64,000 nt of DNA, from assembly GCF_014199525.1 (NCBI RefSeq), contig NZ_JACHNU010000001.1, positions 970,182 to 1,034,181 on the forward strand, in the 5' to 3' direction. The notes under the pieces were generated by a model, which did not search any database, had not been told where the DNA came from, and saw only the letters and a program-made list of their open reading frames with translations. The DNA is from Conexibacter arvalis (lineage in GTDB: Bacteria > Actinomycetota > Thermoleophilia > Solirubrobacterales > Solirubrobacteraceae). The position numbers were made by a program, and so were the translations under genes. Below, in pieces: positions 42,167 through 50,903 of this stretch (position 1 is its first letter; each line of letters opens with the position of its first letter).

Positions 42167-43996
42167 GTGTCCAGATCCACTGGCATGCGGCCGGCTGCCC
42201 GTGCGCGCAGACGCGCGGTCGCCGGCCTCTCGACGACGGCGGCCGCGCTCGCCGCGGGGCTCGCGCTCGCGGCGACGGCGGCCGCGATCCCGGTCCCGGA
42301 CGACCCGCTGACAGGCTCGGGCGCCGTCGCGCGCACCCTGCTGACGAGAGCCGACCTGACCAGCGGCGCGAGCACAGCGCCGGTCTCCGACGGCGCCTTC
42401 GCGCTGCCTGCGGCCGCCGCCCCGCCGAGACACGACTTCGAAGGGACGCTGACGCTCGAGAACACCGCGACCGGGGGCGGCTTCAAGGAGATCGTCGACA
42501 CCGACTCGCGCACGTCGAGAGCCGACAGCCCCTGGAAGCACCTGCCGCCGTTCTCGGTGACGCTCGTGCAGAACGGCAGCCACCTGATCCCGACCAAGCG
42601 CGGTCTCACATACACCGGCAGCCCGACCTACAACCTCGTCGTCAGCCCGGGGCGCGTCTGGAGCGAGAGCGGCGACGGCGGGATGACGCGGGCGGCGCTG
42701 CCGTTCGCGCTGGTGGAGCGCAACGCCAACTGCGTCCACAACGGGGTGCTCACGTTCCTGTTCGACGACGCGACGACGACGCAGGCGCGCTACCAGGTGA
42801 CCCAGGAGACCTGCCGCTACCAGAAGAACGACATGTGGGGCCAGCTGCCCGTCACCGTCAGACGATTCGCCGTCCCGGGCGCCGCCGCGATCGAGGACGC
42901 GTACGCGACCGAGGTCGGCGACCGCCTGCCGACGAAGCCGATCGCGGCGCTCGCGACCGACCACCCGTCGGCCGGGCTCGACCTGAGCAGATTCGGCGGC
43001 GGCATCTCGGCGGCCCACATGAGCGCGTACGGCGTCGTCGTGAACGGCGTCAACTACACCGGCGGCTGCGGGACGCGGTACGGGACCTACGCCTTCTGCG
43101 ACCAGCTGCTGCTGCCGTCGTACTCGACCGCGAAGTCGGCCTTCGCCGGGACCGCCTTCATGCGGTTGGCGCAGCTCTACGGCGGCTCGGTCGCGAACGA
43201 GTCGATCGGCAGATGGGTGCCGGAGACGGCGGGCGCCGCGGGCACGTGGAGCGACGTGACGCTCGACAACGCGCTCGACATGGCGACCGGCAACTACGCG
43301 CTCGCCGGTTACGAATCTGACGAGAACAGCCTCAAGATGACGGCGTTCCTCACCGCCGAGTCCTACGCCGACAAGATGGCGAAGGCGCTGGTCTTCCCGC
43401 GCAAGGCGACGCCGGGGACCAAGTGGATCTACCACACCTCCGACACCTTCCTCGCCACGCGCGCGCAGAACGCGATCCTCCGGTCGCACCAGGGCAGCGG
43501 GGCGGAGATCTTCGCGATGCTGCGCGACGACGTCTTCAAGCCGCTGAAGCTCGCGCCGGAGACGTGGGAGAGCGAGCGAACCGACAACAGCCCCACCGGC
43601 GCGGCATGGGGCGGCTACGGCCTGGTGTGGACCACGGACGCGATCGCGAAGGTCGCGAAGCTGCACAACAACGACGGCGGCAGAATCGCCGGCGCGCAGG
43701 TGCTGAGCCCGACCGCGCTCGCGGCGTCGATGCAGAGAGACCCGGCCGACCGCGGTCTCACCACCAGCGGCCCCACGCCGTTCAAGTACAACAACGGCTT
43801 CTGGGCGCTGCAGTTCACGCCCGCGGCCTACCCCCAGTACAGATGCTCGTTCTACGTGCCGTTCATGTCCGGCTACGGAGGAATCACCGTCGCGATGGCG
43901 CCCAACGGGGCGACGTACTACTACTTCAGCGACAACAACGAGTTCGCCTGGGCCGGCGCCGTCAACGAGACCGCGAAGATCGCGCCGATGTGCTGA
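42167..43996 (+). CDS. Secreted beta-lactamase-fold serine hydrolase
   Basis: A 609-residue protein. A twin-arginine-like or Sec signal (residues 1-40; RRRAVAGLSTTAAALAAGLALAATAAA) directs export. The SxxK catalytic motif is SYSTAKSAF; YHTSD later is the likely YxN-equivalent tyrosine motif. The fold is that of class C beta-lactamases, D-peptidases, EstB esterases and 6-aminohexanoate-dimer hydrolase. The N-terminal 280 residues are an extra domain I do not recognise. GGAGGTGA is a near-perfect ribosome site for GTG 42167. Arginine is often encoded by AGA. Substrate unknown. Confidence 0.8.
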   Translation: MSRSTGMRPAARARRRAVAGLSTTAAALAAGLALAATAAAIPVPDDPLTGSGAVARTLLTRADLTSGASTAPVSDGAFALPAAAAPPRHDFEGTLTLENTATGGGFKEIVDTDSRTSRADSPWKHLPPFSVTLVQNGSHLIPTKRGLTYTGSPTYNLVVSPGRVWSESGDGGMTRAALPFALVERNANCVHNGVLTFLFDDATTTQARYQVTQETCRYQKNDMWGQLPVTVRRFAVPGAAAIEDAYATEVGDRLPTKPIAALATDHPSAGLDLSRFGGGISAAHMSAYGVVVNGVNYTGGCGTRYGTYAFCDQLLLPSYSTAKSAFAGTAFMRLAQLYGGSVANESIGRWVPETAGAAGTWSDVTLDNALDMATGNYALAGYESDENSLKMTAFLTAESYADKMAKALVFPRKATPGTKWIYHTSDTFLATRAQNAILRSHQGSGAEIFAMLRDDVFKPLKLAPETWESERTDNSPTGAAWGGYGLVWTTDAIAKVAKLHNNDGGRIAGAQVLSPTALAASMQRDPADRGLTTSGPTPFKYNNGFWALQFTPAAYPQYRCSFYVPFMSGYGGITVAMAPNGATYYYFSDNNEFAWAGAVNETAKIAPMC

Positions 43997-44007
43997 CCGC
44001 CGCCGAC

Positions 44008-44031
44008 GCCCCCGGCCAGGAGGCTGGGGGC
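44008..44031 (+). terminator. Hairpin after the secreted hydrolase gene
   Basis: Arms GCCCCCGGCC and GGCTGGGGGC around AGGA pair fully in RNA (one G-U pair), 12 nt after the stop. Confidence 0.6.
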
Positions 44032-44198
44032 GCTCCGCGGATCCCCGGGGAGCGTCGCTGCGACGGCCACCTGCAGTCACCCGGGTGAAGGTGCGCCTGG
44101 CGGGTCCGCAGCGGGCATCGCGCCGCTACAGTCGCCGTCGTCGATGCAACCAGGTTCGCGTTCCGCCAGGTACCGGATCTCACCGGGCAGGGGGATGC

Positions 44199-45137
44199 AT
44201 GTCGGGGCGTGAACGCTGTCGATCGGCTCGGCCGGCGACGGGTCGGCCGCTGTCGCGCGGGGGCCTCGTGGGAGGGGCTGTGGCACTCGCGATGATCGTG
44301 GTCGGCTGCGGCAGCGGGGCTGATGGCGACGGTGGGGTCGAGCGGTCCGCAACGATCGAGCGGGACCCTGCCGGTGACGTCATCGACTACCGCGCCGCCG
44401 ACCGGCTGCTGGCGGAGCCGGATCTCGATCCGAGAACGTTCGCGCGAGCGGTGGCGGCCGACCGCCCCGACCTCGACCTGCGGGAGGCTCGACTCGCGAC
44501 CGCGGGCCGGACGCTGAGGCTGAGCGTCAGAACCGAGGCGCCGATCGGGACCGCGACGCTCGAGCTCACCGCATCCGCAGATGAGAGCTGCGCAGACGCA
44601 CAGCTCACCGTCTACATCCGGGTCGGCGGGGATGGCGAGACGACCGTCCGCGCGACCGACCTTCCCGACCGACCAGCCAGAGCGGTCAAGGCAGCGGTCG
44701 AGATCGACGGATCGCAGCTGACGCTCACGCTGCCGCTGAAGGCCGCTGCGAGGTTCCCACGATGGCATCTGTCGAGCTACGACACGCCGCCGGAACAGGC
44801 CATGACCGCCCGCTACGGCGACATGGTTCCGGAGTGGGGCATCGAACGCGTCGAGTTCACCCGCGGGACCGGCGCTCCCGTGGGCGCTCGCGCGCTACAG
44901 CGCACGCTCCACCATGCCGGACGGGCGCAGCGTCCCGCTCGTCTGCCAGGCCTTCGGTCGGCTGTTCGAAGGGCAGCTCGGGATGCTGCAGGTCGACGAC
45001 GTCTTTCGTCCGCTGCCGCCGACGATCGGTGGATGCGCGGAGGAGAGCCTGACCGGCTTCGTTGGGGAGGGCGACAGCCTGCGGCTCGCGCGCGAGCCGC
45101 TCGGCGGATGCACCCTCTTCGGGCCCCCGGCACGTGA
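44199..45137 (+). CDS. Lipoprotein, N-terminal part, frame broken near 44880
   Basis: From ATG 44199 the frame encodes a signal peptide with lipobox (AMIVVGC, Cys about 38) and a beta-rich domain (RLSVRTEAPIGTATLELTA, TLPLKAAARFPRWHLSSYD). Beyond about codon 228 (near 44880) the sequence turns into Arg/Ala-rich nonsense down to the stop at 45137. At the same point coding quality moves into the next frame (PWALARYSARST, then the 44914 ORF). The simplest reading is one exported lipoprotein interrupted by a one-base indel in the CCCGTGGG stretch at 44877-44884. I do not recognise the family. Confidence 0.6.
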   Translation: MSGRERCRSARPATGRPLSRGGLVGGAVALAMIVVGCGSGADGDGGVERSATIERDPAGDVIDYRAADRLLAEPDLDPRTFARAVAADRPDLDLREARLATAGRTLRLSVRTEAPIGTATLELTASADESCADAQLTVYIRVGGDGETTVRATDLPDRPARAVKAAVEIDGSQLTLTLPLKAAARFPRWHLSSYDTPPEQAMTARYGDMVPEWGIERVEFTRGTGAPVGARALQRTLHHAGRAQRPARLPGLRSAVRRAARDAAGRRRLSSAAADDRWMRGGEPDRLRWGGRQPAARARAARRMHPLRAPGT

Positions 45138-45858
45138 TCGGCCTGCTTGCGAGAGACGAGATGTGCGCACGATCCGCAGCGGCATCCTCGGCCGCGGCAT
45201 CGTCGGCCTCGCCGTCAGGACCGGCCAGAACCGTTGGCGCACGGTGCCGCTCGGCGAGGACGGCGCGTACATCCTCGCGCAACGCGGCCTCTTCACCGCC
45301 AGATCGATCCCGCCGCTGCGCGTGACCGCGACCCTGTGCGGCCCGAACGCCCGCCATGACCTCCTCGGGCTCTACCAAGCGGCTCGCAGAGGCTGCACCG
45401 TCACCTACGAGCTTCCGAACGGACCCCGTCCGGCGAGAGAATCGCCCGCATCCAGACGCGCGCGCCGGGCAGCGCGCCTCGACGTGCCGGTTCGCGTCGA
45501 GCGAGATCCTCGGGCGGCAGCGTCGGTCGCCTACCGGATCGCGTTTCGCATCCCGATAACGATCGCGACCGCGCTGGAGTTCTACACCTGGCGGATCACC
45601 GGCCCTTCAGCGCCGGCCTGCAAGCGCACCCGGTCGGCCGCGAGCACCTACCAGAGCTATCTCTGGACCGCGGGCAGAACCGTACGTCTGCCGCTCTGGC
45701 CGCCGAACAGCCGATCCGACTGGTGCCCGGGCAGATACACCGTGACGGTCGCGTTCACGCAGGCCTACGCCACCCGGGCGCACGGCAGAAGGAAGTCGGT
45801 CGTCCGTACCCGCTCCAAGAAGATCGGAACGGCCCACTTCACCGTCCCGCGGCACTGA
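44914..45858 (+). CDS. Continuation of the frameshifted lipoprotein (C-terminal part)
   Basis: A 314-codon frame, +1 relative to the preceding one. The ATG at 44914 is internal and has no ribosome site; good coding sequence extends upstream of it to about 44880. It contains SVPLVCQAFGRLFEG, a cysteine-rich middle and a C-terminal basic beta domain (WRITGPSAPACKRTR, PGRYTVTVAFTQAYATR). With the 44199 frame it would make a lipoprotein of roughly 550 residues. If the break is real, this is a pseudogene. Function unknown. Confidence 0.6.
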   Translation: MPDGRSVPLVCQAFGRLFEGQLGMLQVDDVFRPLPPTIGGCAEESLTGFVGEGDSLRLAREPLGGCTLFGPPARDRPACERRDVRTIRSGILGRGIVGLAVRTGQNRWRTVPLGEDGAYILAQRGLFTARSIPPLRVTATLCGPNARHDLLGLYQAARRGCTVTYELPNGPRPARESPASRRARRAARLDVPVRVERDPRAAASVAYRIAFRIPITIATALEFYTWRITGPSAPACKRTRSAASTYQSYLWTAGRTVRLPLWPPNSRSDWCPGRYTVTVAFTQAYATRAHGRRKSVVRTRSKKIGTAHFTVPRH

Positions 45859-45981
45859 CGCCGGCGCTGCGAGGGGCGGCCTGCCGGGCTGTGCTGAGCG
45901 GCGCGCATCCACCACAGCCCGCTGCGCCGCGCCACCGGGGGCGGCTGAGCCCGCGCGAGAGCTGGTCGGCGCAGCGCGGCC

Positions 45982-45995
45982 CCGACCGCGGTCGG
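45982..45995. terminator. CCGACCGCGGTCGG palindrome between convergent genes
   Basis: Perfect 14-bp palindrome within a GC-rich 149-bp gap between the lipoprotein end and the NpdG stop at 46008. Possible two-way terminator or operator. Confidence 0.35.
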
Positions 45996-46007
45996 CGCCG
46001 CGCCGCC

Positions 46008-46679
46008 TCAGTCCAGGCCGGTGATGCGGATGCCGGTGTGCGTTCTGTTGCGGATGTTGAGACCGATCAGCAGCGGGGTGAGCGACTCGGCGATCCGGCT
46101 CGCCTCCAGCTTGCCTCCGTCGATCGCGCGCAGCCCGGGTACGAGCGAGAGCAGCTCGATCACCGCAGCCTTCTGCGCTCTGTCGTCGCCGCAGACGAGG
46201 GTGTCCTGATCGAGGGCGCGGTCGAGCCGCTCCAGATCCGCGGCGCTGATCGTGTGCAGGCCCGAGACCACCCCGACGTGCGCCGGCAGCAGCGCGCGCG
46301 CCTGCTGCGCGGCCGAGCCGTGCCAGACCCCCAGCACGTGGGTCGGACGGCCACCGACCGCGGGGGCGAGCGGCACGGTCGCGTCGAGCACGATCTGGCC
46401 CTCTCGCAACGCGGGAGCGATCGATCTCAACGTCGCGGCCTGGCTCGCGAACGGGACCGTCAGCACCACGATCGTGCCCGCGGCCGCGACCGCGTCCTCG
46501 TTGCGGGTGCCGTCGAAGCGGCCGTCGGGGCACGAGGCCGCGGCGCGCTCGGCTGCGGCGCGCGCTCTCGCCTCATCGCGCGAACCGATGGTGACCGGCA
46601 CGCCGACGCTGCCGAGCCGGAGCGCCAGCCCGTAGCCAAGCGCGCCGGTGCCGCCGAGGATCGCCACCTTCTCTGCCAT
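46008..46679 (-). CDS. npdG: NADPH-dependent F420 reductase (F420H2:NADP oxidoreductase)
   Basis: A 223-residue protein. KVAILGGTGALGYGLALRLGSVGVPVTIGSRD binds NADP (GSRD is the phosphate-binding turn); VVLTVPF, DATVPLAPA and LVCGDDRAQKAAVIELLSLVPGLRAIDGG are typical of Fno/NpdG. It moves hydride between NADPH and F420. AAAGGA precedes ATG 46679. It is divergent from the cupin operon; with the LLM-type oxidoreductase at 55620 it implies F420-dependent chemistry in this island. Confidence 0.85.
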   Translation of the reverse strand: MAEKVAILGGTGALGYGLALRLGSVGVPVTIGSRDEARARAAAERAAASCPDGRFDGTRNEDAVAAAGTIVVLTVPFASQAATLRSIAPALREGQIVLDATVPLAPAVGGRPTHVLGVWHGSAAQQARALLPAHVGVVSGLHTISAADLERLDRALDQDTLVCGDDRAQKAAVIELLSLVPGLRAIDGGKLEASRIAESLTPLLIGLNIRNRTHTGIRITGLD

Positions 46680-47025
46680 TGGGTTCCTTTCGGGGTTGGA
46701 CTCGGTGCCGGGCGTCGGAGGAGCCGGACCGATCCGGTCGTCTGTCGTGATCTCGCACGTCGGTTGGGAATGCGCCCCGTCCGCTTCGGACGACGACGCT
46801 GGTGTGTCGCGCGAGGTCGCGCGCGCCTTCCGCTCTGCAGCATGGTTGACGTTCGTAGGCCTCCCGTTCCAACCAGGGTGCATCGCGGAAGGCGCGTGGT
46901 GCGCGATGCGGCACTGGCACCCTGCCGTCCCTCGTGTGAGTTCTTCAGTACAACTGAAGGACTTGTACACTATCACTACTTCACGATGCGGTATGGACCG
47001 CGTTGGTGGGCAAGGGAGGGACGCA
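46680..47025. other. 346-bp divergent regulatory region
   Basis: Between npdG and the first cupin gene. No coding character on either strand. It holds the CTTCAG palindrome at 46943 and several TA-rich stretches (TTGTACACTATCAC near 46963) that are plausible -10 elements for the plus-strand operon. Confidence 0.6.
46943..46959. promoter_or_regulatory. CTTCAG-TACAA-CTGAAG operator candidate
   Basis: Perfect 6-base arms, followed 5 nt later by TACACT, a -10-like hexamer. It lies about 70 nt before the cupin start. Related CTTCAA palindromes precede the DapA-type gene and the polyamine-type ABC operon. Confidence 0.5.
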
Positions 47026-47697
47026 ATGGCCAAACCGGTCGTACGCGCGCATCAGAGAGACATCGACGAGCTCCCGTGGAGGCAGATCGCCGGCGGCTCC
47101 GGGTCGTTCGAGCGCGTCATCGCGCTCGACGAGGCGAACGGTTCCGCGACGCGGTTCCTGAAGCTCGAGCCAGGCGCCTCGCTGCCGGCGGAGCGGCTCG
47201 ACCGCTGGGAGGAGACGTACGTGCTGGAGGGCGCGTTCGAGCGTGACGGGGTCGCGTACCGGGCCGGCTCCTACATCTGCCAGCGGCCGGGCGAGGCGCG
47301 TGCCGCCACCGCCTCGGCCGACGGCGCGCTCGTCTTCCAGCTGCGCGACTTCAACGACGTCCTCGACAAGGAGTCGGTCGCGTGGACCGCGGAGGCGCTC
47401 GAGGCGCTGCCGTGGGAGCGGATCCCCTACCGCGACGACGACTTCGAGCAGAAGGTGCTCTCCCAGGGCCCGTCCGGCTCGCTGACCGCGCTCGGTCGCA
47501 TCGAGGCGGGGGCGCGCACGACCGAGCCCGACCTGCACGACTTCGACGAGGAGGTCCTGATCTTCGACGGCGCGTGCAGCTCGCACCGCGGCGTCTACCG
47601 TGCGGGGACGTACACGTGCATGCCCGCCGGCGCCGAGGACGGTCCGTTCGTGTTCGACGAGCGGCTGACCTGTCTGGAGATCAAGAACTACTCCTAG
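47026..47697 (+). CDS. Bicupin protein (first copy)
   Basis: A 223-residue protein of two cupin repeats. The first has LEPGASLPAERLDRWEETYVLEGAFERDGVAYRAGSY; the second has DLHDFDEEVLIFDGACSSHRGVYRAGTY and ends in EIKNY. Histidines DLHDF and glutamates could bind a metal; the first repeat lacks the usual histidines. It resembles ChrR-type cupins that often act as small-molecule dioxygenases or sensors. A paralog lies at 61504. The ribosome site GGGAGGG precedes ATG 47026. First gene of a two-gene unit with the isochorismatase-type hydrolase. Confidence 0.8.
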   Translation: MAKPVVRAHQRDIDELPWRQIAGGSGSFERVIALDEANGSATRFLKLEPGASLPAERLDRWEETYVLEGAFERDGVAYRAGSYICQRPGEARAATASADGALVFQLRDFNDVLDKESVAWTAEALEALPWERIPYRDDDFEQKVLSQGPSGSLTALGRIEAGARTTEPDLHDFDEEVLIFDGACSSHRGVYRAGTYTCMPAGAEDGPFVFDERLTCLEIKNYS

Positions 47698-47758
47698 CGG
47701 CGATGGCGACGTGCACGAACACGACAACAGCGGCGGGGACGCCGGGAGGCGAGACGGA

Positions 47759-48517
47759 ATGAGTGGTTGGGACGCGTACATCACGGAGCGGGACAAGAGA
47801 CTGTTTCCGCTGACCGGATACGGCGAGCGCGGCGGCTTCGGCGAGCGACCGGTGCTGCTCGTGATCGACGTCTCCTACGCCTTCACCGGCGACGGCCCCG
47901 AGCCGATCTTCGAGTCGATCAAGAGATGGCACAACAGCGCGGGCGAGGCGGCGTGGAGAGCGATCGCCCAGATCCAGCGTCTGATCGCGGCCGCGCGCGA
48001 GCGGCGGCTGCCGATCTTCTACACGACCGGCCCGCAGGCGCCGATCGCCGGCGACTTCGGCATGGGCCGCTGGAAGGACAAGTGCGGCCGCGAGACCGAG
48101 GACCTCGAGCCCGAGCGGGCCAACCGGATCGTCCGCGAGATCGAGCCGGGACCGGCCGACGTCGTGATCGAGAAGGGCAAGTCGAGCGCCTTCTTCGGGA
48201 CGCTGCTGCCCTCCTACCTGGCCGACCTCGGCGCCGACTCGATCATCACCTGCGGCGTCGCCACGAGCGGCTGCGTCCGCGCAAGCGTCAACGACGGCTT
48301 CTCCTACAACTACAGAATGATCGTCGTCGAGGAGGGGACGTTCGACCGCGCCGAGGCCTCGCACTGGGTCAACCTCTTCGACATGCACATGAAGTACGCC
48401 GACGTGCTCAGAGTCGACGAGGTGCTGGAGTACATCGGCACGCTGCCCGACGACCTGTTCGTCGACCGCATGCCGATCCTGAAGCGCGCCGCCGCCGGCG
48501 GGCTCGCGGCCCGCTGA
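47759..48517 (+). CDS. Isochorismatase-superfamily hydrolase (N-carbamoylsarcosine amidase-like)
   Basis: A 252-residue cysteine hydrolase with the full triad: Asp in LLVIDVSYAF, Lys in IEKGKSSAFFGT and Cys in TCGVATSGCVRASVNDGF. The size, the GDGPEPIFESIKRWHNSAGEAAW segment and the C-terminal EVLEYIGTLP resemble N-carbamoylsarcosine amidase and maleamate amidohydrolase more than isochorismatase. It should release ammonia (or CO2 plus ammonia) from an amide or carbamoyl group. GGGAGGCGAGACGGA precedes ATG 47759; the cupin stop is 61 nt upstream. A terminator follows. Confidence 0.85.
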   Translation: MSGWDAYITERDKRLFPLTGYGERGGFGERPVLLVIDVSYAFTGDGPEPIFESIKRWHNSAGEAAWRAIAQIQRLIAAARERRLPIFYTTGPQAPIAGDFGMGRWKDKCGRETEDLEPERANRIVREIEPGPADVVIEKGKSSAFFGTLLPSYLADLGADSIITCGVATSGCVRASVNDGFSYNYRMIVVEEGTFDRAEASHWVNLFDMHMKYADVLRVDEVLEYIGTLPDDLFVDRMPILKRAAAGGLAAR

Positions 48518-48523
48518 GCGGGT

Positions 48524-48558
48524 GCGGCTGCGGGACGGCGCCGCCGCCCCGCAGCCGC
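48524..48558. terminator. Hairpin between convergent hydrolase and aldehyde dehydrogenase genes
   Basis: Perfect 11-base arms GCGGCTGCGGG and CCCGCAGCCGC around a 13-base loop, 7 nt after one stop and 4 nt before the other. Two-way terminator. Confidence 0.7.
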
Positions 48559-48562
48559 GGCC

Positions 48563-50017
48563 TCAGCCGGCGGCGCCGTCAGCGATCATCACGTGCTTGA
48601 CGTCGGTGTAGTCGTCGAGCGAGTACGCGCTCATGTCCTTGCCGTAGCCGGACGCCTTGTAGCCGCCGTGCGGCATCTCGGAGACGAGCGGGAGGTGGGT
48701 GTTGACCCACACGCAGCCGGCGTGGATCGCGCGCGAGGCGCGCATCGCGCGGCCGACGTCGGCGGTCCACACCGAGGAGGCGAGGCCGAACGGCGTGTCG
48801 TTGGCGAGCTGCAGCGCCTCCTCCTCGTCGGCGAACGGCTGCACGGTGACGACCGGACCGAAGATCTCCTCTTGGACGACGTCGTCGTCCTGCCGCGCGC
48901 CGGCGAGCACGGTCGGCTCGTAGAACGACCCGTCGGTGAGCGCGTCGGGGACGCGCCCGCCGGTGACGAGCTCGACGTGCGCCGGCCGCTCGTCGACGAA
49001 ACGCGCCACGCGCGCGCGGTGGCCGAGCGAGTTGAGCGGCCCGAGCGTCGTCTCGGGCGCGAGCGTGTCGCCGAGCACGAGCTTGCGCGCCTCGGCGGCG
49101 AGCCCGTCGACGACCTTGTCGTAGACGTCCTTCGCCGCCAGCACGCGCGTCGCCGCGGTGCAGTCCTGCCCGGCGTTGAAGAATGCCGCGGTCGCGAGCC
49201 CGGGAAGCGCCGTCTCCAGGTCGGCGTCGTCGAAGACGATCGCCGGCGCCTTGCCGCCGAGCTCGAGGTGGAGGCGCTTGACGCCGTCCGCGGCGAGCCG
49301 GGCGATGTGCTGCCCGGTCGAGACCGAGCCGGTCAGCGAGACCATCGCGACATCGCGATGCAGCACCAGCGAGTCGCCGATCGCCGAGCCGTGGCCGGCG
49401 ATCACGTTGAGCACGCCGGGCGGCAGCAGCTCGGCGCAGAGGCGACCGAGCGCGAGCGTCGTGACCGGCGTCGTGCGGGCCGGCTTGAGCACGACCGTGT
49501 TGCCGGCCGCGAGCGCCGGGCCGATCTTCCAGACGGCCATCATCAGCGGGTAGTTCCACGGCGCGATCTGGCCGACCACGCCGATCGCTTCGCGCCGAGT
49601 GAACGACGTGTGGCCCGCGAGGTACTCGTCGGCGGCGCGTCCTTCCAGGCAGCGCGCGGCGCCCGCGAAGAAGCGCAGGTTGTCGATCGCCAGCGTGACG
49701 TCCTCCTCCAGCAGCCCGGTGATCGGCTTGCCGGCGTCGAGCGCCTCGAGCCGCGCGAACCGCTCGGCGTCGTCCTCGAGCGCCTGCGCGACCCGCAGCA
49801 GCGCCTCCGCCCGCGCGCGCGGCGTCGCGCCGGACCAGGCGGGGAACGCGGCGCGCGCGGCCGCGACCGCGCGGTCGACGTCGGCCTCCGTCGAGACCGG
49901 CACCGTCGCGATCGCCGCCCCGGTCGCCGGGTTGACGACGGCCTCGGTGCGGTGGTCGGAGGCGGCGGTCAGCTCGCCGCCGACGAGGTTGAGCAGTTCT
50001 TCGGGCACGCTGTGCAT
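48563..50017 (-). CDS. NAD-dependent aldehyde dehydrogenase (aminobutyraldehyde dehydrogenase-like)
   Basis: A 484-residue aldehyde dehydrogenase. IAPWNYPLMMAVWKIGPALAAGN, Glu in LHLELGGKAPAIVF and nucleophilic Cys in FFNAGQDCTAATRVL are in place; CVWVNTHLPLVSEMPHGGYKASGYGKDMS is typical of gamma-aminobutyraldehyde/betaine-aldehyde dehydrogenases. ATG 50017 follows a strong AGGGAGGAA site. It is divergent from the XRE-cupin regulator. In this island it could oxidise an amino-aldehyde formed from the imported amine. Confidence 0.9.
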   Translation of the reverse strand: MHSVPEELLNLVGGELTAASDHRTEAVVNPATGAAIATVPVSTEADVDRAVAAARAAFPAWSGATPRARAEALLRVAQALEDDAERFARLEALDAGKPITGLLEEDVTLAIDNLRFFAGAARCLEGRAADEYLAGHTSFTRREAIGVVGQIAPWNYPLMMAVWKIGPALAAGNTVVLKPARTTPVTTLALGRLCAELLPPGVLNVIAGHGSAIGDSLVLHRDVAMVSLTGSVSTGQHIARLAADGVKRLHLELGGKAPAIVFDDADLETALPGLATAAFFNAGQDCTAATRVLAAKDVYDKVVDGLAAEARKLVLGDTLAPETTLGPLNSLGHRARVARFVDERPAHVELVTGGRVPDALTDGSFYEPTVLAGARQDDDVVQEEIFGPVVTVQPFADEEEALQLANDTPFGLASSVWTADVGRAMRASRAIHAGCVWVNTHLPLVSEMPHGGYKASGYGKDMSAYSLDDYTDVKHVMIADGAAG

Positions 50018-50047
50018 CGATTCCTCCCTTGGTGGGGTCGAGAATTC

Positions 50048-50063
50048 GATGTTACTGAACATC
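50048..50063. promoter_or_regulatory. GATGTT-ACTG-AACATC operator candidate
   Basis: Perfect 6-base arms 31 nt upstream of the aldehyde dehydrogenase start. A second GAACATC occurs at 50101. It is a candidate site for the divergent XRE-cupin regulator. Confidence 0.4.
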
Positions 50064-50199
50064 TGGCCCCATGATTTTCATTCTTATTAAAACATCCCGC
50101 GAACATCTCGGGATCCTGCAGTCCTGCGGTGTTTCGCGTGCACGGCGTGTGCACGCGGATTGAACTTTTCCCGCGTTGTCCCTGGTAGGGTGTCCGAGT

Positions 50200-50835
50200 A
50201 TGGGGGCTGATCGGCAAGCACCAGCGGCATCGGCAGATGGCGCCTCCGAGGACGAGCTCGACGGCGTGCGCCTCGGCGGCCAGCTGCGCGCGATCCGGAC
50301 CGACCAGGGCTTGACGCTGCAGGAGCTGGCGGGGCGCGCCGGCGTCTCGCAGAGCCTGATCTCGCAGGTGGAGCGAGGCATCGCCAGCCCGTCGATCACG
50401 ACGCTGCGGCGGCTTGCCGCCGCGCTCAACGTCCCGATCGCCGCGCTGTTCGTCGAGCACGACCAGGCGGAGAGCAGCGCCGAAGAGCTGGACGGCAAGC
50501 GGATCATCGTCCGAAGAGGCGAACGCAAGGGGCTGCGGGTGCAGCGCTCTCGCGTCGAGTACGAGCTGCTGACGCCCGACCTCAACCGGGCGATCGAGTT
50601 CCTGTGGATCGAGTACGCGCCGCGCTCGCGCACGCATCCGACGCCGATGTCGCATCCGGGCGAGGAGAACGCCGTCTGCATCGAGGGTACGGTCGTCGTC
50701 ACGATCGAGGGGCGCGAGTACGTGCTCGGCCCCGGCGACAGCATCTCGTTCGACAGCGGCCGGCCGCATCAGGTCGAGAACCGCTCGGGCGAGCGGGCGG
50801 TGCTGGTCTCGGCGATCACGCCGCCGTCGTTCTGA
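50200..50835 (+). CDS. XRE-family regulator with C-terminal cupin sensor
   Basis: A 211-residue protein. The HTH is LRAIRTDQGLTLQELAGRAGVSQSLISQVERGIASPSITTLRRLAAALN; the C-terminal cupin has SHPGEENAVCIEGTVVVTIEGREYVLGPGDSISFDSGRPHQVENRS. This architecture (PuuR-, SutR-like) senses small molecules from amine or sulfur metabolism. ATG 50200 lies 8 nt after a -10-like TAGGGT; the mRNA may be leaderless. It is divergent from the aldehyde dehydrogenase and is the only dedicated regulator seen inside the 46-64 kb island. Confidence 0.9.
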   Translation: MGADRQAPAASADGASEDELDGVRLGGQLRAIRTDQGLTLQELAGRAGVSQSLISQVERGIASPSITTLRRLAAALNVPIAALFVEHDQAESSAEELDGKRIIVRRGERKGLRVQRSRVEYELLTPDLNRAIEFLWIEYAPRSRTHPTPMSHPGEENAVCIEGTVVVTIEGREYVLGPGDSISFDSGRPHQVENRSGERAVLVSAITPPSF

Positions 50836-50903
50836 CGGCGGCTGACCGCGTCCTGGGGCGAGGACAAATTTCAATGTAGTTGCCCCGCTGTTACAGTGGG
50901 GCT

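Noticed and set aside
46680-47025. Upstream extension of the first cupin frame to 46648
   Set aside because: The extra residues show no coding bias and overlap the divergent npdG start; the ATG at 47026 has a good ribosome site and starts the domain.
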